A stretch of 64,000 nucleotides of DNA from Trissonchulus latispiculum (GCA_030248195.1 JASAND010008444.1:24004-88003); one strand, 5' to 3'; shown: positions 1 through 11,540, counted from the first letter of the stretch. Made by a program: numbers and translations. Notes: generated from the letters alone by a model not told the origin.

Positions 1-810
1 CAACTAGCTTATATAAGTTTACTTTGCAACAGTTAACGTGCAACGTTTACTTTACTTTCCGGACACTGCTGAAAAGGCAAACTTAGTTCGTTCTCTGGCT
101 CACTTTAGGTTCCCCCCTCTTCACAGGGATGGGATGAAGTTAAACAGATAAAGTTATAGATAGTTAAGTTATATAGATAAACTGAACAGGCTTCAGACTG
201 ATCTATTATCTTGATCTTGTCGACTCTGGGGCTCTAGTATCCAACCCTATACCAACTGTCAACAACTAAGCTTCAATTCCTAATGAGCTACTTACTGAGT
301 ACAATTACACTTAAGGGTGTGGTCAATTTTTGGCCGATTTTTCGACAATGGCCGAATTTTCGACCATCTCCGATTTTCTCATTCTCACATCTTTTGTTGT
401 CCGATTGGTATATTTTCGAGTTTTTAAAATTAAAGTCGGGTCTCCTACGGTTAATGAGTGATTTCATACTTCAGTGAGAATCCTTGACAGAATTTCTGTG
501 GGAAATGGTTTTGAAAGTTCGTGCCAACTACATGTTTTTAATTTTGTTTAAATTTACAAAATGTTGTAACATTGACTTCAATACTCATACTTGGCTTCGT
601 TTTGTTTTGGAAGTGAAGCTAGTAAAACGCTTTGTGCTGTGCCGTTGTTTGTACCCAATTCTGGGAGGACTGTTTAGAATCAGAGATCGAGTTCATGAGA
701 AAGTTTCCATGCTGCCTTACTTTGTCCTTAAGTAAACCAGTTGTACTTGACCAGCAAGTCGTTTTCGTAGATCAAATCGGTTTCAGCAGTATCTTAGTTG
801 TATTGAGAAA
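1..810. other. No supported gene
   Basis: AT-rich sequence. Two short open frames (283-477 and 484-735, plus) have no recognisable motif or splice context. I see no tRNA, repeat array or element end here. Confidence 0.5.
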
Positions 811-813
811 AAT

Positions 814-1020
814 AAGAGTTGAGTTGCAGCTCACAATGTGGGCAACTGTAGGCCCACTGAAAGACAATAGGAACAATGTCAGCTGTGGACAACTTCAAAT
901 TAATGTGGGTATGTACTCAAACAGTGAGCCGAGTAAAGAGAGAAGCAAGCCTAACAGTTGTACGTTCAAACTCAGAGTAGATATTCCAAATGTGGGCTAC
1001 CGTGGGTTGAATCCAGAACC
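814..1020 (+). repeat. Dispersed repeat R2, copy 1
   Basis: About 200 bp that reappears in inverted orientation at 13780-13985. Shared landmarks in order are AATAAGAGTTGA, CACAATGTGGGCAACTGT, CTGTGGACAAC and GAAGCAAGCCTAAC. The copies have diverged by substitutions and small indels, as expected of an old interspersed repeat. An open frame runs across this copy (632-1036, plus), but its overlap with a dispersed repeat argues against a host gene. No inverted ends or target duplication were identified, so the class is unknown. Confidence 0.75.
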
Positions 1021-1039
1021 ATTGCAAAATATCTAACCT

Positions 1040-1870
1040 TGACAAGCTTGGAGCCTATTAGTAAGCCGTCTACTTAGAAAACTACAAAACTTCGTTATCT
1101 TTGTGCTTGTGTTTACAACTGACAATTCTTCAATGTCATCCTGGTAATAATGAATATGCTCAAAAGACTGTAAGCAGACCAGAAATTCACTGAAAATTTG
1201 AAAAACGGTCTCATTATTTAATTTTACAAACCAAACAAGAAGCAAGGTAACGAATGTAAACACATACATAAAACTACTTTGATTTCAGAACACTTAGAAA
1301 ATTCTCAACTTAAATTTTATATCTGTAGCAACATAACTTTAGTGTATCCAAATCGTGAATCGAACAAAATACAAATAAAATTTACAATGGATGTATTCAA
1401 TTTCAGGACAACAAATTGTACGTTGAAAGGTTGAATACTTAGTTTAAACAGAAAAGTGCAGAAACACATGCTATCGAGATGCTCCAATTAAAAAATAGGA
1501 TAGCGCCCTAATTAGGACATAAAAAGAAGGATAATATTACGAGTTCAAATTAGACATAAAATGAAGCTAATCTGGCGTTCAAAACAGAATAATTGATCAG
1601 TGGTTTTATTTAAACTTATTTTAAATTCAAAAGGAGAAACTAGAACTTGAACTAGAACAGTGATCACATTAATCCTCACAAAATAACCATTAATGAAAGA
1701 TTTATTAATGAGTCTTGATCATTTCTTCTACCAAATAATAGGACGATAATACAATACAAAACAATGATAATAACAATAAAATATAGATTAAGTAGGACGA
1801 CACACCCTAATCCAATTTTAAAAGGCGTTTCAAGAATGACTGGATCAATTTCTTTACTGATGCATGTCTT
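1040..1870. other. AT-rich stretch without supported gene
   Basis: Short scattered open frames only. No convincing splice-bounded exon, no tRNA-like fold and no clear element boundary were seen. Confidence 0.5.
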
Positions 1871-1873
1871 TGA

Positions 1874-2344
1874 ATGGTTTATGTTCAGTCAGTGATGACG
1901 ATATTCAGATCGTCTATGATTCGAAGCAAAGAGCTGCCGAATGGTTATATATTTAATAAACATCAAGCTAGATCATTTTCTGCGAACAGTAATAACCGCT
2001 GGAAGAATGTCATGTCTATTGGAATTCAGAGAGCTGTGAGTCTTAGAACTGACCCCGATCAGGCCCTCGGCAGAGCCCATGGAGGAAGCATGGAGGTCCA
2101 CAGGAAAGGCGGTGACCGGGATGTAGTGAGTCCTGGCCCTGGCACCGATCAAGTCCTCGGCGGAGCCCATTGGAAAAGCATGGAGGTTCATGTGGAAGGT
2201 GGTGACTGGGGCGTGAACTGTGGCCATTCAGTGCACAACTCACATGACAGCAGAAACGGTGCAAGCTTCTCCAAAACGATGGAAAAGATGCAGCTAATGA
2301 AACCCACCGAAGAGTACAATATATTATGCTCTGAATGCTTTTGA
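1874..2344 (+). other. Open frame with a tandem 90-bp (30-codon) repeat
   Basis: A GC-rich island (about 2040-2230) in AT-rich sequence carries two tandem units exactly 90 bp apart, marked by CGATCAGGCCCTCGG at 2056 and CGATCAAGTCCTCGG at 2146. In the plus frame each unit reads roughly DQ-x-LG-x-AH-x3-SMEVH-x2-GGD, so differences between units keep much of the peptide pattern. The opposite strand is also open across the island. It could be a coding exon with a duplicated module, or a tandem repeat whose period happens to be a multiple of three. No homologue is recognised. Confidence 0.35.
2050..2229. repeat. Two-copy 90-bp tandem repeat
   Basis: Two adjacent units of 90 bp with visible similarity across their length, clearly richer in G+C than the flanks. 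See the enclosing open frame for the peptide view. Confidence 0.75.
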
Positions 2345-3355
2345 AATTTCAAAGTCTATAAAGATGGGAAAATCTATGAAATGACAAAGCCTATGCTTTT
2401 GTCTGATAAAGCAATTGCCGAAGCAAATCTAGCATTTAGCCCAGTAATATCAAGGCAGCATACGGTCTTCGCTGTCCGTATTTGTACTGTCGGACCACCC
2501 AAGTGGTGTTTCTGGTTTGCTTGTGTAAAATATTCGAATATTGGAATAAATTTTAATGAGATTTATGGTTGAACGTATGTGCAACTCATTTGAATTCACC
2601 TCCATTTTATGAAGCTATTTCCGATTTCTTCACTTACACGCTTCATTACTGCTTAAACTTGTTGTTTACCTCTAACAATCTTTAGAAATGTCATGAAATA
2701 TTCAACTTCAAATAAAGGTCACGCGCTGTTCGCATACAGAGACGATATACTAAAAAGTTTTCACGAGTTCACTGATAAAAGATTAAAGATTCCACCTAGA
2801 ATATAGTGTTGTTTGGTCGCAGTCGTATGCTTGACCAGATTGTAGAAATTGTTTTGATTCCGCTTCAAGTCATAAATATTCGAGTAAAGATGTATATAAG
2901 TCTCTAGCTCTTATCGTTTTTGAGCAGTAAATTTTTGAAGAATTTTTGCTCGAAAATTGGTTATTTTCGAAACGATCTTGCTGAAAGCAGGTTTTGTCGA
3001 ATTGGAGCCAGTGTACAGTATAAGCGTAGACAAGTTTATACTCAAATTAAAGACCATCGAAAGAGGCACAAATTAGGTTGATTAGAGCCCTGTACACTGA
3101 ATGAGTCTGAAGTTCTGGTCGAATAACTGATTTTGTCAAATTACTGCCAAAATTTTTTGATCGAAGATTGCTCCATAACCAATCAAGGTACAAGCCCTAC
3201 CGCCGTCTGGGACAAGGGGAAACGAAAAAATGGCCAAGGGGAAGAAAATTTTTGTACGAGGTACAAGTATATTTGTTATTAACTATTTCACATTTTTCTC
3301 ATTACTATGTATACTATAACCGATGAATGTCATTGTCTGTTTATCATTGTTGCAG
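2345..3355. other. No supported gene; possible upstream intron or leader
   Basis: Upstream exons of the gene starting with the 3356 exon should lie here or further left, but no candidate combines a good splice site with a coding-like frame. No structured element seen. Confidence 0.4.
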
Positions 3356-3474
3356 ATTCACTGGACTTCCGTTGCACTGGATTTTCCGGGATGGTGTGGA
3401 TCACATGGTAGCGGTTGATAGCTACGAAATGGATCACCTTCAGGCCTGGAATATTGTCAGTGGGAGTCAAGCTG
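3356..3474 (+). CDS. Internal exon A, unknown gene (plus strand)
   Basis: The exon begins after a good 3' splice site (TCATTGTTGCAG) and ends at a G|GTAGCT donor. In the frame taken (one leading base, 39 codons, one trailing base) it reads without stops and contains LHWIFRDGVDHMV and DSYEMDHLQAW, with amino-acid usage typical of coding sequence. The other two plus frames have stops. Joining it to the next exon is not solved: the phase-1 donor would create an in-frame TAG with the simplest acceptor of exon B, so either another donor (e.g. the phase-0 ATG|GTAGCG) is used or the gene is damaged. No family is recognised. Confidence 0.5.
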
Positions 3475-3587
3475 GTAGCTAGAATTCTCCCTATTGAGCC
3501 TTTCCATATTTCGATTAAACAATTAATATTACGTGAATTTGTTTGTTTTATCCATGTCTGCATGTGCTTTTCTCTTTTACAGGTTAG

Positions 3588-3804
3588 TATATTAACGACA
3601 TCAGCGACTCTCTTGGCTACATTAGACGAGGCCTTAGTGTGCGAGTTCCATTTAAAGAGGGACATCTTATGGCCAAACACAGTCACATAAGTGAGGTAAC
3701 TTCCCCTCTCTTCTATTACGAAGGAGTGGGAAGTGGCTTCGGAGGTCATTTTGAGGATGCTAGACTGGCCAGTATCAATTACTGCTGGGGAACTGAAGAC
3801 GGAG
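3588..3804 (+). CDS. Internal exon B, unknown gene (plus strand)
   Basis: Preceded by a long pyrimidine tract (TTTTCTCTTTTACAGGTTAG) and followed by a GGAG|GTAACT donor. The frame is open for 72 codons and strongly coding-like, containing YINDISDSLGYIRRGL, a Gly-rich block FYYEGVGSGFGGHFED and CWGTED. The exon leaves one base, which joins the two leading bases of exon C at 4039 to form a Gly codon, giving an uninterrupted join (..EDG-GKEW..). This phase match between canonical splice sites is the main evidence for a real multi-exon gene. The exact start is uncertain (3583 or 3588). Product unrecognised. Confidence 0.6.
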
Positions 3805-4038
3805 GTAACTGCTATTCCTCTTAGCGCACTAGTTTTGGCACTTTAAGTTCGTTTATCTGCCCTGGTACCTCTCTTGTCATCGCATTTGTCTGTCCGACAC
3901 CGTTTTGTACACCTCTTATCGCACATTGACACTTTCTTCACTTTTCTTATCTGTCTGGCACCGCTGCACGTCATCACTTTTGCATAGTACTTATTTTGTT
4001 ATGTTTGTTTATTTAGTTATACATTTATTTATCACCAG

Positions 4039-4363
4039 GGAAGGAGTGGATTTTCGTTCCCTTCCCCGCCGACCATGCTAAGTTTGAAGATTTGGCACCA
4101 GAGTGTCCAAACTTCTTCTGGTATCATCGGGAACTCCGACCACAGAGGAGTATCTGGACCATCACTGCATCGCTGGCTATGGTGTGCACTGGGGATCACG
4201 CAACCTAGTGGTAACGTTTCCTCTAGACCTGTATTTTAGGAGGAATACCCAACCCAATTGCCACGAGGCCATCAACTGTCTGTGTCCAGAAAACATGGGG
4301 ATCACAGAAGCCATGAAGAAGTGGATGTCCCCTCGAGTGCACAAAGGTTGTGTGACCTGTTAA
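4039..4363 (+). CDS. 3' exon C, unknown gene, with a frame break near 4110-4200
   Basis: Starts after TTTATCACCAG, in phase with exon B. The first frame reads GKEWIFVPFPADHAKFEDL and NFFWYHREL, then reaches TAG at 4206-4208. A second frame becomes coding-like from about 4115, reading EEYLDHHCIAGYGVHWGSR, then CHEAINCLCPENMG, and ends in ..GCVTC at TAA 4361-4363. An ATTAAA polyadenylation-like hexamer lies 25 bases downstream (4388-4393). The simplest reading is one C-terminal Cys-rich exon with a one- or two-base frameshift (mutation or assembly error) between the two blocks; an unusual splice is the alternative. Function unknown. Confidence 0.5.
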
Positions 4364-4387
4364 AAGGACAAGAAGCACAGACCAACC

Positions 4388-4393
4388 ATTAAA
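4388..4393 (+). promoter_or_regulatory. Putative poly(A) signal ATTAAA
   Basis: ATTAAA placed 25 bases after the TAA of exon C, a typical distance for metazoan 3' end formation. Confidence 0.35.
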
Positions 4394-4601
4394 TTGGCGA
4401 AAGAAAAACTTAAAAATTTAGACAACCCGCTTCAGTGGCTAACTATCTTGTACAATGGACCCCAATTTACAGTAAATGTTCACTCATTTTTTATAAAATT
4501 CATCACAAGCTAAATTTTAATTTCTTCTTATTAACTGGAAATGTAGCAGAATTGAATTTTCGTTCACTGCCTCAATTCATAGTATCTTACCCTTATACTT
4601 G

Positions 4602-5335
4602 TAATGGGTTGACCCATCTGAATTCATATGTTTTGCATGTAAATTGCTTGGCGCGGAGGATTTCCGTCCTATCTTCAACACATGTCCCTGTTACGCAGGA
4701 TTTTTTGCCCAACAATTTTTCTACGATTTTGCAATTTTTACAGCGTCATTACAGTCAATTTAGTTCATTTTCAACGCCCTGTAAATTGTTTTGCAAACGA
4801 TCACTCTCTGCCTTTTCTCATATTACCGAAACTCGGGCGTTATTTGCCTGTCACTTGATTGGCAGAGGTTTAACAGATCAATAAATAGCTAAAACGGATG
4901 TTACAATTTTCGTGTGCAAAGACTGATTTTGCGCTTGCACTGTATTTATTTCAGTAGTGTTTGCTTTGCTGCAGAATTTAGATAAAATATATTGTTTAAA
5001 ATAAACATATATAATATAGATAAATGACAACCTTCTCTCTCGTGGTTTACTAGATAAAATCGCTATAGTCAGAGTAGTGTAGTGGCTTGGCACTGTTCCG
5101 GACACAGATCGAATTCTTCTTCCGGTATAATTTTAGTTTCACAATGGGCAGTGGCAAAAGGCAATAAAATACATCCATTCTTTGGTCTCAGAAACGGCGA
5201 ATGTCGGAAGTTGAAACTAGTCAAAAGCTAACGTCACCGTACACGAGAACAGTATGATGAAAACAAACAAAACGTTGAACAACACATAAATTCCAAACTC
5301 TAAGGCGGTATTATTCCCCTTTTAAGGGGTAACTT
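4602..5335. repeat. Dispersed repeat R1, long copy
   Basis: Begins around GGGTTGACCCATCTGAATTC and ends near CCCCTTTTAAGGGG. The same landmarks in the same order, with a shorter interior, occur at 21028-21228: TTGACCCATCTGAATTC, then GGCGCGGAGGA, then a TTTTTTGCCCAA block, then a GGCGGT..CATTCCCC-type end. A tRNA-like A-box segment (AGTAGTGTAGTGGCTTGGCA, about 5076) lies inside the long copy. No target duplication was established. Confidence 0.6.
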
Positions 5336-5870
5336 GTTTTTATTTTTTAGATCACATTTACTAAGATCCGATTGGTCCAGAGAACAACAGACAATGACAA
5401 TACAGACAAATTCTTTTATCGTGTATGTGTAAACTTTTAAATATACATTCATAATTGATGCTAATTCATAAGAAGATTGCTTACTACGGAATTAATAGTA
5501 AACGGTGCTCAATGAAGTTAAAACAGCTCCAGACTAGCATAATTATTGTCCCAAGCTTTTCATTGCACTTGTTTTATCACCCAAACTACTGTCAACTTTA
5601 ACTAATTATTGCTAAACTAACTACTTAAGGGGGCGCTTGCATTATCGGGATTATAGATATAAAATTTAGACCGATAGCTCAGTTTTAAAGAAATCCCAAC
5701 TAAACCTACTTCGGTTGGCGGAGCATCTTTGACGAAATTTCGGCAACGGAGACCACGTCTTGGCTAGCTACCGGTATGGCTTAAACTTTCGAAACTTTAT
5801 TAAAGCTGCAAACGACAACGTCGAATGCACTAGGTGAAAGAGCATAGAAAGCTCGTTACAGCGATGTTCA
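5336..5870. other. No supported gene
   Basis: AT-rich. Contains one copy of the short repeat TTAAGGGGGCGCTTGCATTA (about 5626-5656), found again near 18800-18832. Nothing else supportable. Confidence 0.45.
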
Positions 5871-5873
5871 TAA

Positions 5874-6599
5874 AGGCCGGTTCACACGATCAAATTTTCG
5901 TCAAATAAATTTGATCAAATTTGACCAAACTTGTAATTTGACCAAATTTGATGGTTTGAACAGGCATCAAATTCCATCAAATTCTGTCAAATTTGCCATC
6001 AAATTGCTGTCAAACCATCAAATTGGTTTGGTCAGTGCGCAAAAACCATCAAATATTTGACGGCTTGTCCAATGACATTTTAGCGAGTGGATCACGTGCC
6101 CCTATATCTATTTGAAACATATAGCCTTTTTTCCTTCACACATGCAGTTTCTCTAGGGTCTTTCAACACAATGTGCAAAATCACAGGACTGTAATAGCAT
6201 ACACTTCCATTAAATATACTTTGAATTTAATTTAACTGAATAAATAATTTTAAATTTTGCCAGATGTTCAAAAAAATTAATGAAATATTTTATATTTAAA
6301 AACCGCGAATGAAAAGTTTTTGAAACTGTAAATTGTTTTAGATCTTTTTACCAATCTCTGACCTGAGGGCATTTAGGTTTGGGTTCAGAATCACATTGAG
6401 ATAGAAAAACGGTAGTTTGCACTTTTGACTGATCAGTTTCTACGCGCGCAAATTAAAACTGGCGCCCAATTTGATCAAAATTTGGTCAAATTATTTGATG
6501 CAATTTTGACAGTTTAAACAGGCAATTTGAGCAAATATTTTGCTGTCAAAAAATTTGATCAAATTTATTTGACGAGAATTTGATCGTGTGAACCGGCCT
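5874..6599. mobile_element. PIF/Harbinger-like MITE, 726 bp, TSD TAA
   Basis: Inverted ends of about 50 bp start AGGCCGGTTCACACGATCAA and finish as the reverse complement (GTGTGAACCGGCCT). Direct TAA triplets flank it (5871-5873 and 6600-6602). Three-base TWA duplications are the known signature of PIF/Harbinger elements. The interior is AT-rich, non-coding, and its subterminal parts carry many CAAATTTGATCAAATT-type motifs in both orientations. No transposase, so it is non-autonomous. Confidence 0.85.
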
Positions 6600-6689
6600 T
6601 AACTCTCCTGTACGTGGTTGCAGTCAAAAGTTGCAGGCGGTTGAATATATGACAAAGTTACGTTTACCATAGAAATTATATAAAGAAAT

Positions 6690-7310
6690 TTATAAAGTTT
6701 ATAAAATTTTGAAAGTGCAAATTTCGTTGGTGAAAATTTGGAATTTGTATATTTTTAGATTTCTTTGGCCTTTTGTAAGAGAATTAAATATCTGGATGTG
6801 ACAATAGTCCGGTTCCAACGGTTTTCATATTTTAAATTTAATTTTTAAACTATTGTGGTCTTCGTAATTAGCACAAATAATAAATTCAAAAACTAAAACT
6901 TCATGATTTGGAATTTTTCAAATTTTTTAAATTTACTAATTTTGGTGATTATAATTTAAGCTTAAATTGAATTAATACCAAGTTCTGCGATTGAAACTGA
7001 ATATTCCAACATTAAAATTTTATTTCTAAGCAAAATATTGTGAAACTATAACTAACTTAATTTGTGGTCTCATTTGACATATATATTCTTTAGCTTAAAT
7101 TATCATCACCAAAAAGTTATTTCTGCTAATCACGAATACCACAATAGCTTGAAAATTAAAATATGAATAACTGTGGAGCCGGACTATTTTCAAATCAAGA
7201 AATTTTATTTTTCTTGCAAACTACCAAACAAATCTAAAATTAAAATAATAATTTCCATATTTTCATCAACAAAATTTGCACTTTCAAAATTTTAAAATTT
7301 TAAGAATTTC
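6690..7310. mobile_element. Long imperfect palindrome (foldback element)
   Basis: Arms of about 280-300 bp are imperfect reverse complements. Matching landmarks are TTTTGAAAGTGCAAATTT against AAATTTGCACTTTCAAAA, AATAGTCCGG against CCGGACTATT, and ACTATTGTGGT against ACCACAATAG. The centre is close to 7000. Non-coding. Boundaries are approximate and no target duplication was found. Confidence 0.75.
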
Positions 7311-7454
7311 AAATCTGGATATATATTTTATCTTCTGTAATTTTCGACCTTCAATCTCAGTTTTGTATCAATCTTAATATTGACGTTGTTAAATAATATT
7401 TTTGCATGAACTAATGTTTGAAATGAAGAAAATTACTCAGAATTGCCGATATTT

Positions 7455-7632
7455 CCATATGGGGCAAAAGATCTTTGTCCTATGTACACATGGGGCAAAG
7501 ATGTTGGCCCATATGCATATGGGGCAAAATCTCTTGCCCCATATGCATATGGGGCAAAGAACTTGCTCCATAAGCATATGGGGCAAAATCTCTTGCCCCA
7601 TATGCATATGGGGCAATTATACACATGGTCCG
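7455..7632. repeat. Tandem array of self-complementary units around ATATGGGGCAA
   Basis: About five units of roughly 30 bases, each with GGGGCAA followed by a TTGCCCC-like inverse and joined by ATATGCATATG. Every unit can form a short hairpin and the whole array reads similarly on both strands, which explains the mirror-image open frames on plus and minus. It lies just after the 6690-7310 palindrome. Coding potential is rejected. Confidence 0.8.
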
Positions 7633-7639
7633 TAACATA

Positions 7640-9155
7640 TATGTATTTTTTGATGTATAATTTAGGAGATTTTTTTGACGCACGCAAAAATTACAACTTT
7701 TTAAATTTCCTATGTTTAACACATGAAATCTCAACTTTGTGGTGAAATTACTCGACAACCGTAAAAGCTACGACTTTAATTTTAAAAACTCGTTAAAATA
7801 TACCATTTGAACAATAAAATATGTGAAAATCAGCGAGATCGGAGAAAGTCGAAAAAATGACTCAAAAATGGAACCCACGTAACTGATTTGTCCCGTTCAT
7901 TACCCCAGTGAAATTATAGATATGCATTATACAGCGCAGTAAAAATATTTCAGCTAACTCATCCCAATCTTACGTAATTCTGGTTCCAAAATTTTCATTA
8001 TGTAGATCTTCAAAACTACACCCTACTTTAACCAATTTTGCTAACTAACCACTTAACCGATTAAATTCATTCGATGCCGCAGTAAATTTTGACATATGCT
8101 TTATACGTAGACACACAAATATTTCTTCTAGCGTGCGTTCAATAATGGTAATATAATGATTATTTCAGAGCCTCCCTGCTTGAAGTGAACAGCCTCAGCT
8201 AATAATGTTACATCTATGATTATTTAAGGCCTCTAGTTGCTATGGAGAGCTAGCTAACCTATGAGTATTTCAGAGCCTCAAACCTCTACACCCATGAGAT
8301 TATTTCAGAGCCTCCCAGCTTTTACCTCTAGGAGATTATTTGAGAGCCTCCTAAAGTTGAGGAAATATACGTTTGATAGAAGTTTGCACCACATGACACG
8401 GTCGGTGTTAGAGATAGGCATAAGACATAAGTTAGACATAAGCCCAGGAAACAAGCTAGAGACAAGTGGATTGTTGCATAAGAAATTTTCGGTTGGGTAC
8501 CATGGAATAGTGAGGGCGATTTTTGATATCTGGGTGGGATCGTTCAGGCGGCCGAAACATTAAATAAAGTAAAGTAGTCAAAAATAGGCCGAAATATGCG
8601 GTTTGGGACCATTTAGTGGGACGCTTATAAGGGCTGTAGGGTCTCTGAACACGATGAGCATAGTCGCAGCGCGGTGCGCTGCTGCTATCATGCTGCACTC
8701 TTATGCAGCAACCATAGATCGCTGTCTGTAGACATAATGTAATCGGTAAAAAGGCATAAAACGCAATATCTACTTCTAAAAACTCGTTGCCACAACAGCC
8801 AGGCTTAATATAATATATCCGTCAAGCATGCCAAACTTAGTAATGGACCAACATTGCTAGGAAATTAAGATTACTGGTCTACAAAAATTCTCAGTTTCTT
8901 CTGTAATTTTGTATAATTTAATCGTCTTTTGTGTTAACTCGCAATGATAAAATACACTTTTTGCAAGATTAACCTTCATGAAATCGAGTTTTATTTATGA
9001 TGGGTGGCAAAATTTTGACAGCATTCCTCTACAGGGGCAGGTCATATGGCGTTTTTCAGCAGAAGAAGGTCTATTGAGAGGCTTATGTATCAGTTCAAAT
9101 GAGTAAACAGTTATGTAGTTGTTATTTTTGCTTAATTAAAGAAATCGAAACTGCA
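7640..9155. other. No supported gene; degenerate TATTTCAGAGCCTC repeats
   Basis: AT-rich. Between about 8158 and 8352 the motif GATTATTTCAGAGCCTCC occurs about five times at irregular spacing, sometimes mutated. No splice-supported exon or structural RNA was found. Confidence 0.45.
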
Positions 9156-9159
9156 GGGA

Positions 9160-9560
9160 ACTGGCATTTTTTTAGGGTTTTGAAAGTGGGGGGGCTTTGC
9201 CCCCCCCCTAGGGAGGGGGAAGTGGGGGGCTTCCGAAAAGTGGGGGGGGGCGAGTCCAAGGTATAAAATACCAAAATGTTTAGCGAAAAATTAGCATTTT
9301 TAGGTAAAAACACAAAAAAATCGCTGTTTTTAAGCTTAAAATTAACTTATAAGTCCATAAATTAGCTAAAAATTGAGAAAATTGTTGAAAATTTGACCTC
9401 AAAAACCAAATTTTTCGATACTTTTGGGCGACCCCCAAAAAAGTGGTGGGTGGGGCTTGCCGAAAAGTGGGGGATGAAAGTGGGGGGGGTCTGCCAAAAT
9501 TGGGGGGGTTTCGAAAAGTGGGGGGGGGGCCCCCCACCCCCCCCCCCCACTAAAAAAATG
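9160..9560. mobile_element. G/C-homopolymer-rich foldback element
   Basis: Bounded by CTGGCATTTTTTTAG (about 9159) and its inverse CTAAAAAAATGCCAG (about 9550). The flanks contain repeated AAAGTGGGGGG-type blocks and runs of 7-11 G or C. Open frames rich in Pro/Gly on both strands arise from these runs and are not considered genes. Target duplication unclear because the ends are themselves repetitive. Confidence 0.6.
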
Positions 9561-10078
9561 CCAGGGGAAAGGCACACCGCTGCTTCTCTCCCTCTGGTGG
9601 GAAAAGTGTACAGGAAAAAGGATGGTCATTACTTATCACTAATCAACTAATCACTTTTATGCAAAGGGCCCCTGACTATACCAGCCAAAATCAAGCGCAA
9701 CTCATTTCTGTCTACGTGTGCGTATTCTGTGCAAATAGCAAGTCACGCTAGCGTATTTTGTAACATTTTAGAAATGACACTTAACTGATTGGTCGAACAG
9801 GGTACGTATATATTGTTTTACAGGCGCCCCCCCCCCAAATTTCCCTTTTATGATAAGAGCCTACGAGATAGCAGTTGGAGAATCATGTCCCGGATAATTG
9901 GCCTCGATGAGACCTTCAAACAGACAAAGACACCGCCCAACCCCGTCCAAAGCATGACTGTTTTCGTTGTTATCCTATAAAGCTGCAATGAATGAGAAGA
10001 ACTACATATATCGAATTAATAAATAAACAACGTCAATCACATACCCAAATTGAAATTTCCGAATATTCCATATCCATA

Positions 10079-10201
10079 TACCAAGGCTAGTTCAGGGAAT
10101 ACACAAGTACAGATTTGTGTATACCAAGGCTAGTTCAGGGAATACACAAGTACAGATTTCAGTATACCAAGGCTAGTTCAGGGAATACACAAGTATATAT
10201 T
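10079..10201. repeat. Three-copy tandem repeat, period 43
   Basis: ATACCAAGGCTAGTTCAGGG recurs three times at 43-base spacing, each unit continuing AATACACAAGTA. The first two units are nearly identical and the third diverges at its end. Confidence 0.9.
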
Positions 10202-10539
10202 TGTTGCAATGTACGTCAGGTTAGATAAGCTCAAATAACCAAATACAATTTGAGCTAATACAAGAAAAGTACATGCAGCAAAGGAATTTATGTACCTGAA
10301 ATGCACAAGAAAACTAATGTATACGAAGTAGAATAAACAGTAAAAGCAAGTGCGACATCTAGTGACTATGACAAGTATATATCCCCCAACTATAGGCTTT
10401 TCTAAAATTTTGCCTGAAAATCGCTTTAAAACCATGTAAAAGCGCCTAAAACTATCAAAACAATCATTGTTTTGTCAAAAAAGCGTTAAAATACAGACAA
10501 TTTCGCATTTTAGGCCATTTTTCTGGATTTTCAGAGTCT

Positions 10540-11540
10540 GAGGTCCCAATTTCGGGGGGGGGGCCTCGGGAGGGATCATAGGTGTACCAGGCTACAGCTT
10601 GCCCCTTGTGAGACCCCCACGGGGAAGCCCCCAGCCCCCCAAGCCGAGCTCAGACCCCCCATCCTAAAATTGGGTTCAAACCAAGTAAAAAATGCAAAAA
10701 TTTTAAAAGTTTTTCGCAATTTCTGAAACTTTTTGAAAAAATCGAAAGAATGGCTATAAATCAGCTATATATAAACAGCTACAAATGGTTATTTATAGCT
10801 TTTAAAAGGTAATATGCGCAACTATAAACTACAATTTGGGCTAAATTTGCATATCTTAGAAAGAGTTTCCAGGGCCAAATTTGGACCTCTACTCTACTCC
10901 TCCAACCCCGGCACTCCGGCAGGTAATCAACCTTATGATGGGCAAATTTAAACTCTAAAATTTGGAGAGACTTGGGGTGGTGAAAAATGGCAAAAATGCA
11001 AAATTTTCTGTAATGTAGACCTTTTCTTCAAAAATTCTGGGGGGGGTAAAGTTGGTCAAAATTTTGGGGGATACCCCAACCCCCTACCCCAAAGGAAACT
11101 ATGCTAAACCCCCGTCTTGCTCCTATGCCTACCTCCTGCATATGTAGGTAACGGGGATTTGGGTTGGGGGGCCTACCCCGGAATTTTGGGGGGGCCCCCT
11201 TTTCAGACCCCGCCACGACCCCCCCCCCCAAACTTCCCCCAAAACATTTTTCTATTTTTATGCCAAAAAAACGAATTTTCAGCCACTGCTAATGGCAAAA
11301 AATAACCAGGAAGTAATTTTGACATTAGACAGGGGTTTTAAACCATAGGTGTGTTACGGGGGGGACCCCCACCAAAATGACAAATTTTGGCGACCCCCCA
11401 GAATTTCAGATTTTCGCTACCCCCCCAGATTTTTTGCCAAAAAGTGGCCAAAATGGCATAAAATCGAAAATTTAGGGGGGTCCCCCCACCCTCTGTTGGA
11501 ACCCCCCCAGATTTTTAGCGTATATGTGAACTATCAATAT
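10540..11540. repeat. Cluster of G/C-run-rich elements
   Basis: Three blocks (about 10548-10660, 11036-11250, 11355-11515) carry runs of 6-11 G or C alternating with AAAATTTTGG-type sequence, in partly inverted arrangement. They resemble the 9160-9560 and 21297-21617 elements in composition. No gene is supported. Confidence 0.5.

Noticed and set aside
632..1036. 134-codon open frame (plus)
   Set aside because: It overlaps dispersed repeat R2, which recurs inverted at 13780, and shows no domain.
3330..3749. 139-codon minus-strand frame
   Set aside because: It lies antisense to exons A and B, whose splice sites and join to exon C favour the plus strand.
7402..7758. Overlapping open frames on both strands with HMGQ/YGAK-type repeats
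   Set aside because: They arise from the hairpin-unit array; both strands translate to similar repeats because the DNA is self-complementary.
9122..9650. Pro/Gly-rich open frames on both strands
   Set aside because: Direct translations of G and C homopolymer runs in a foldback element.
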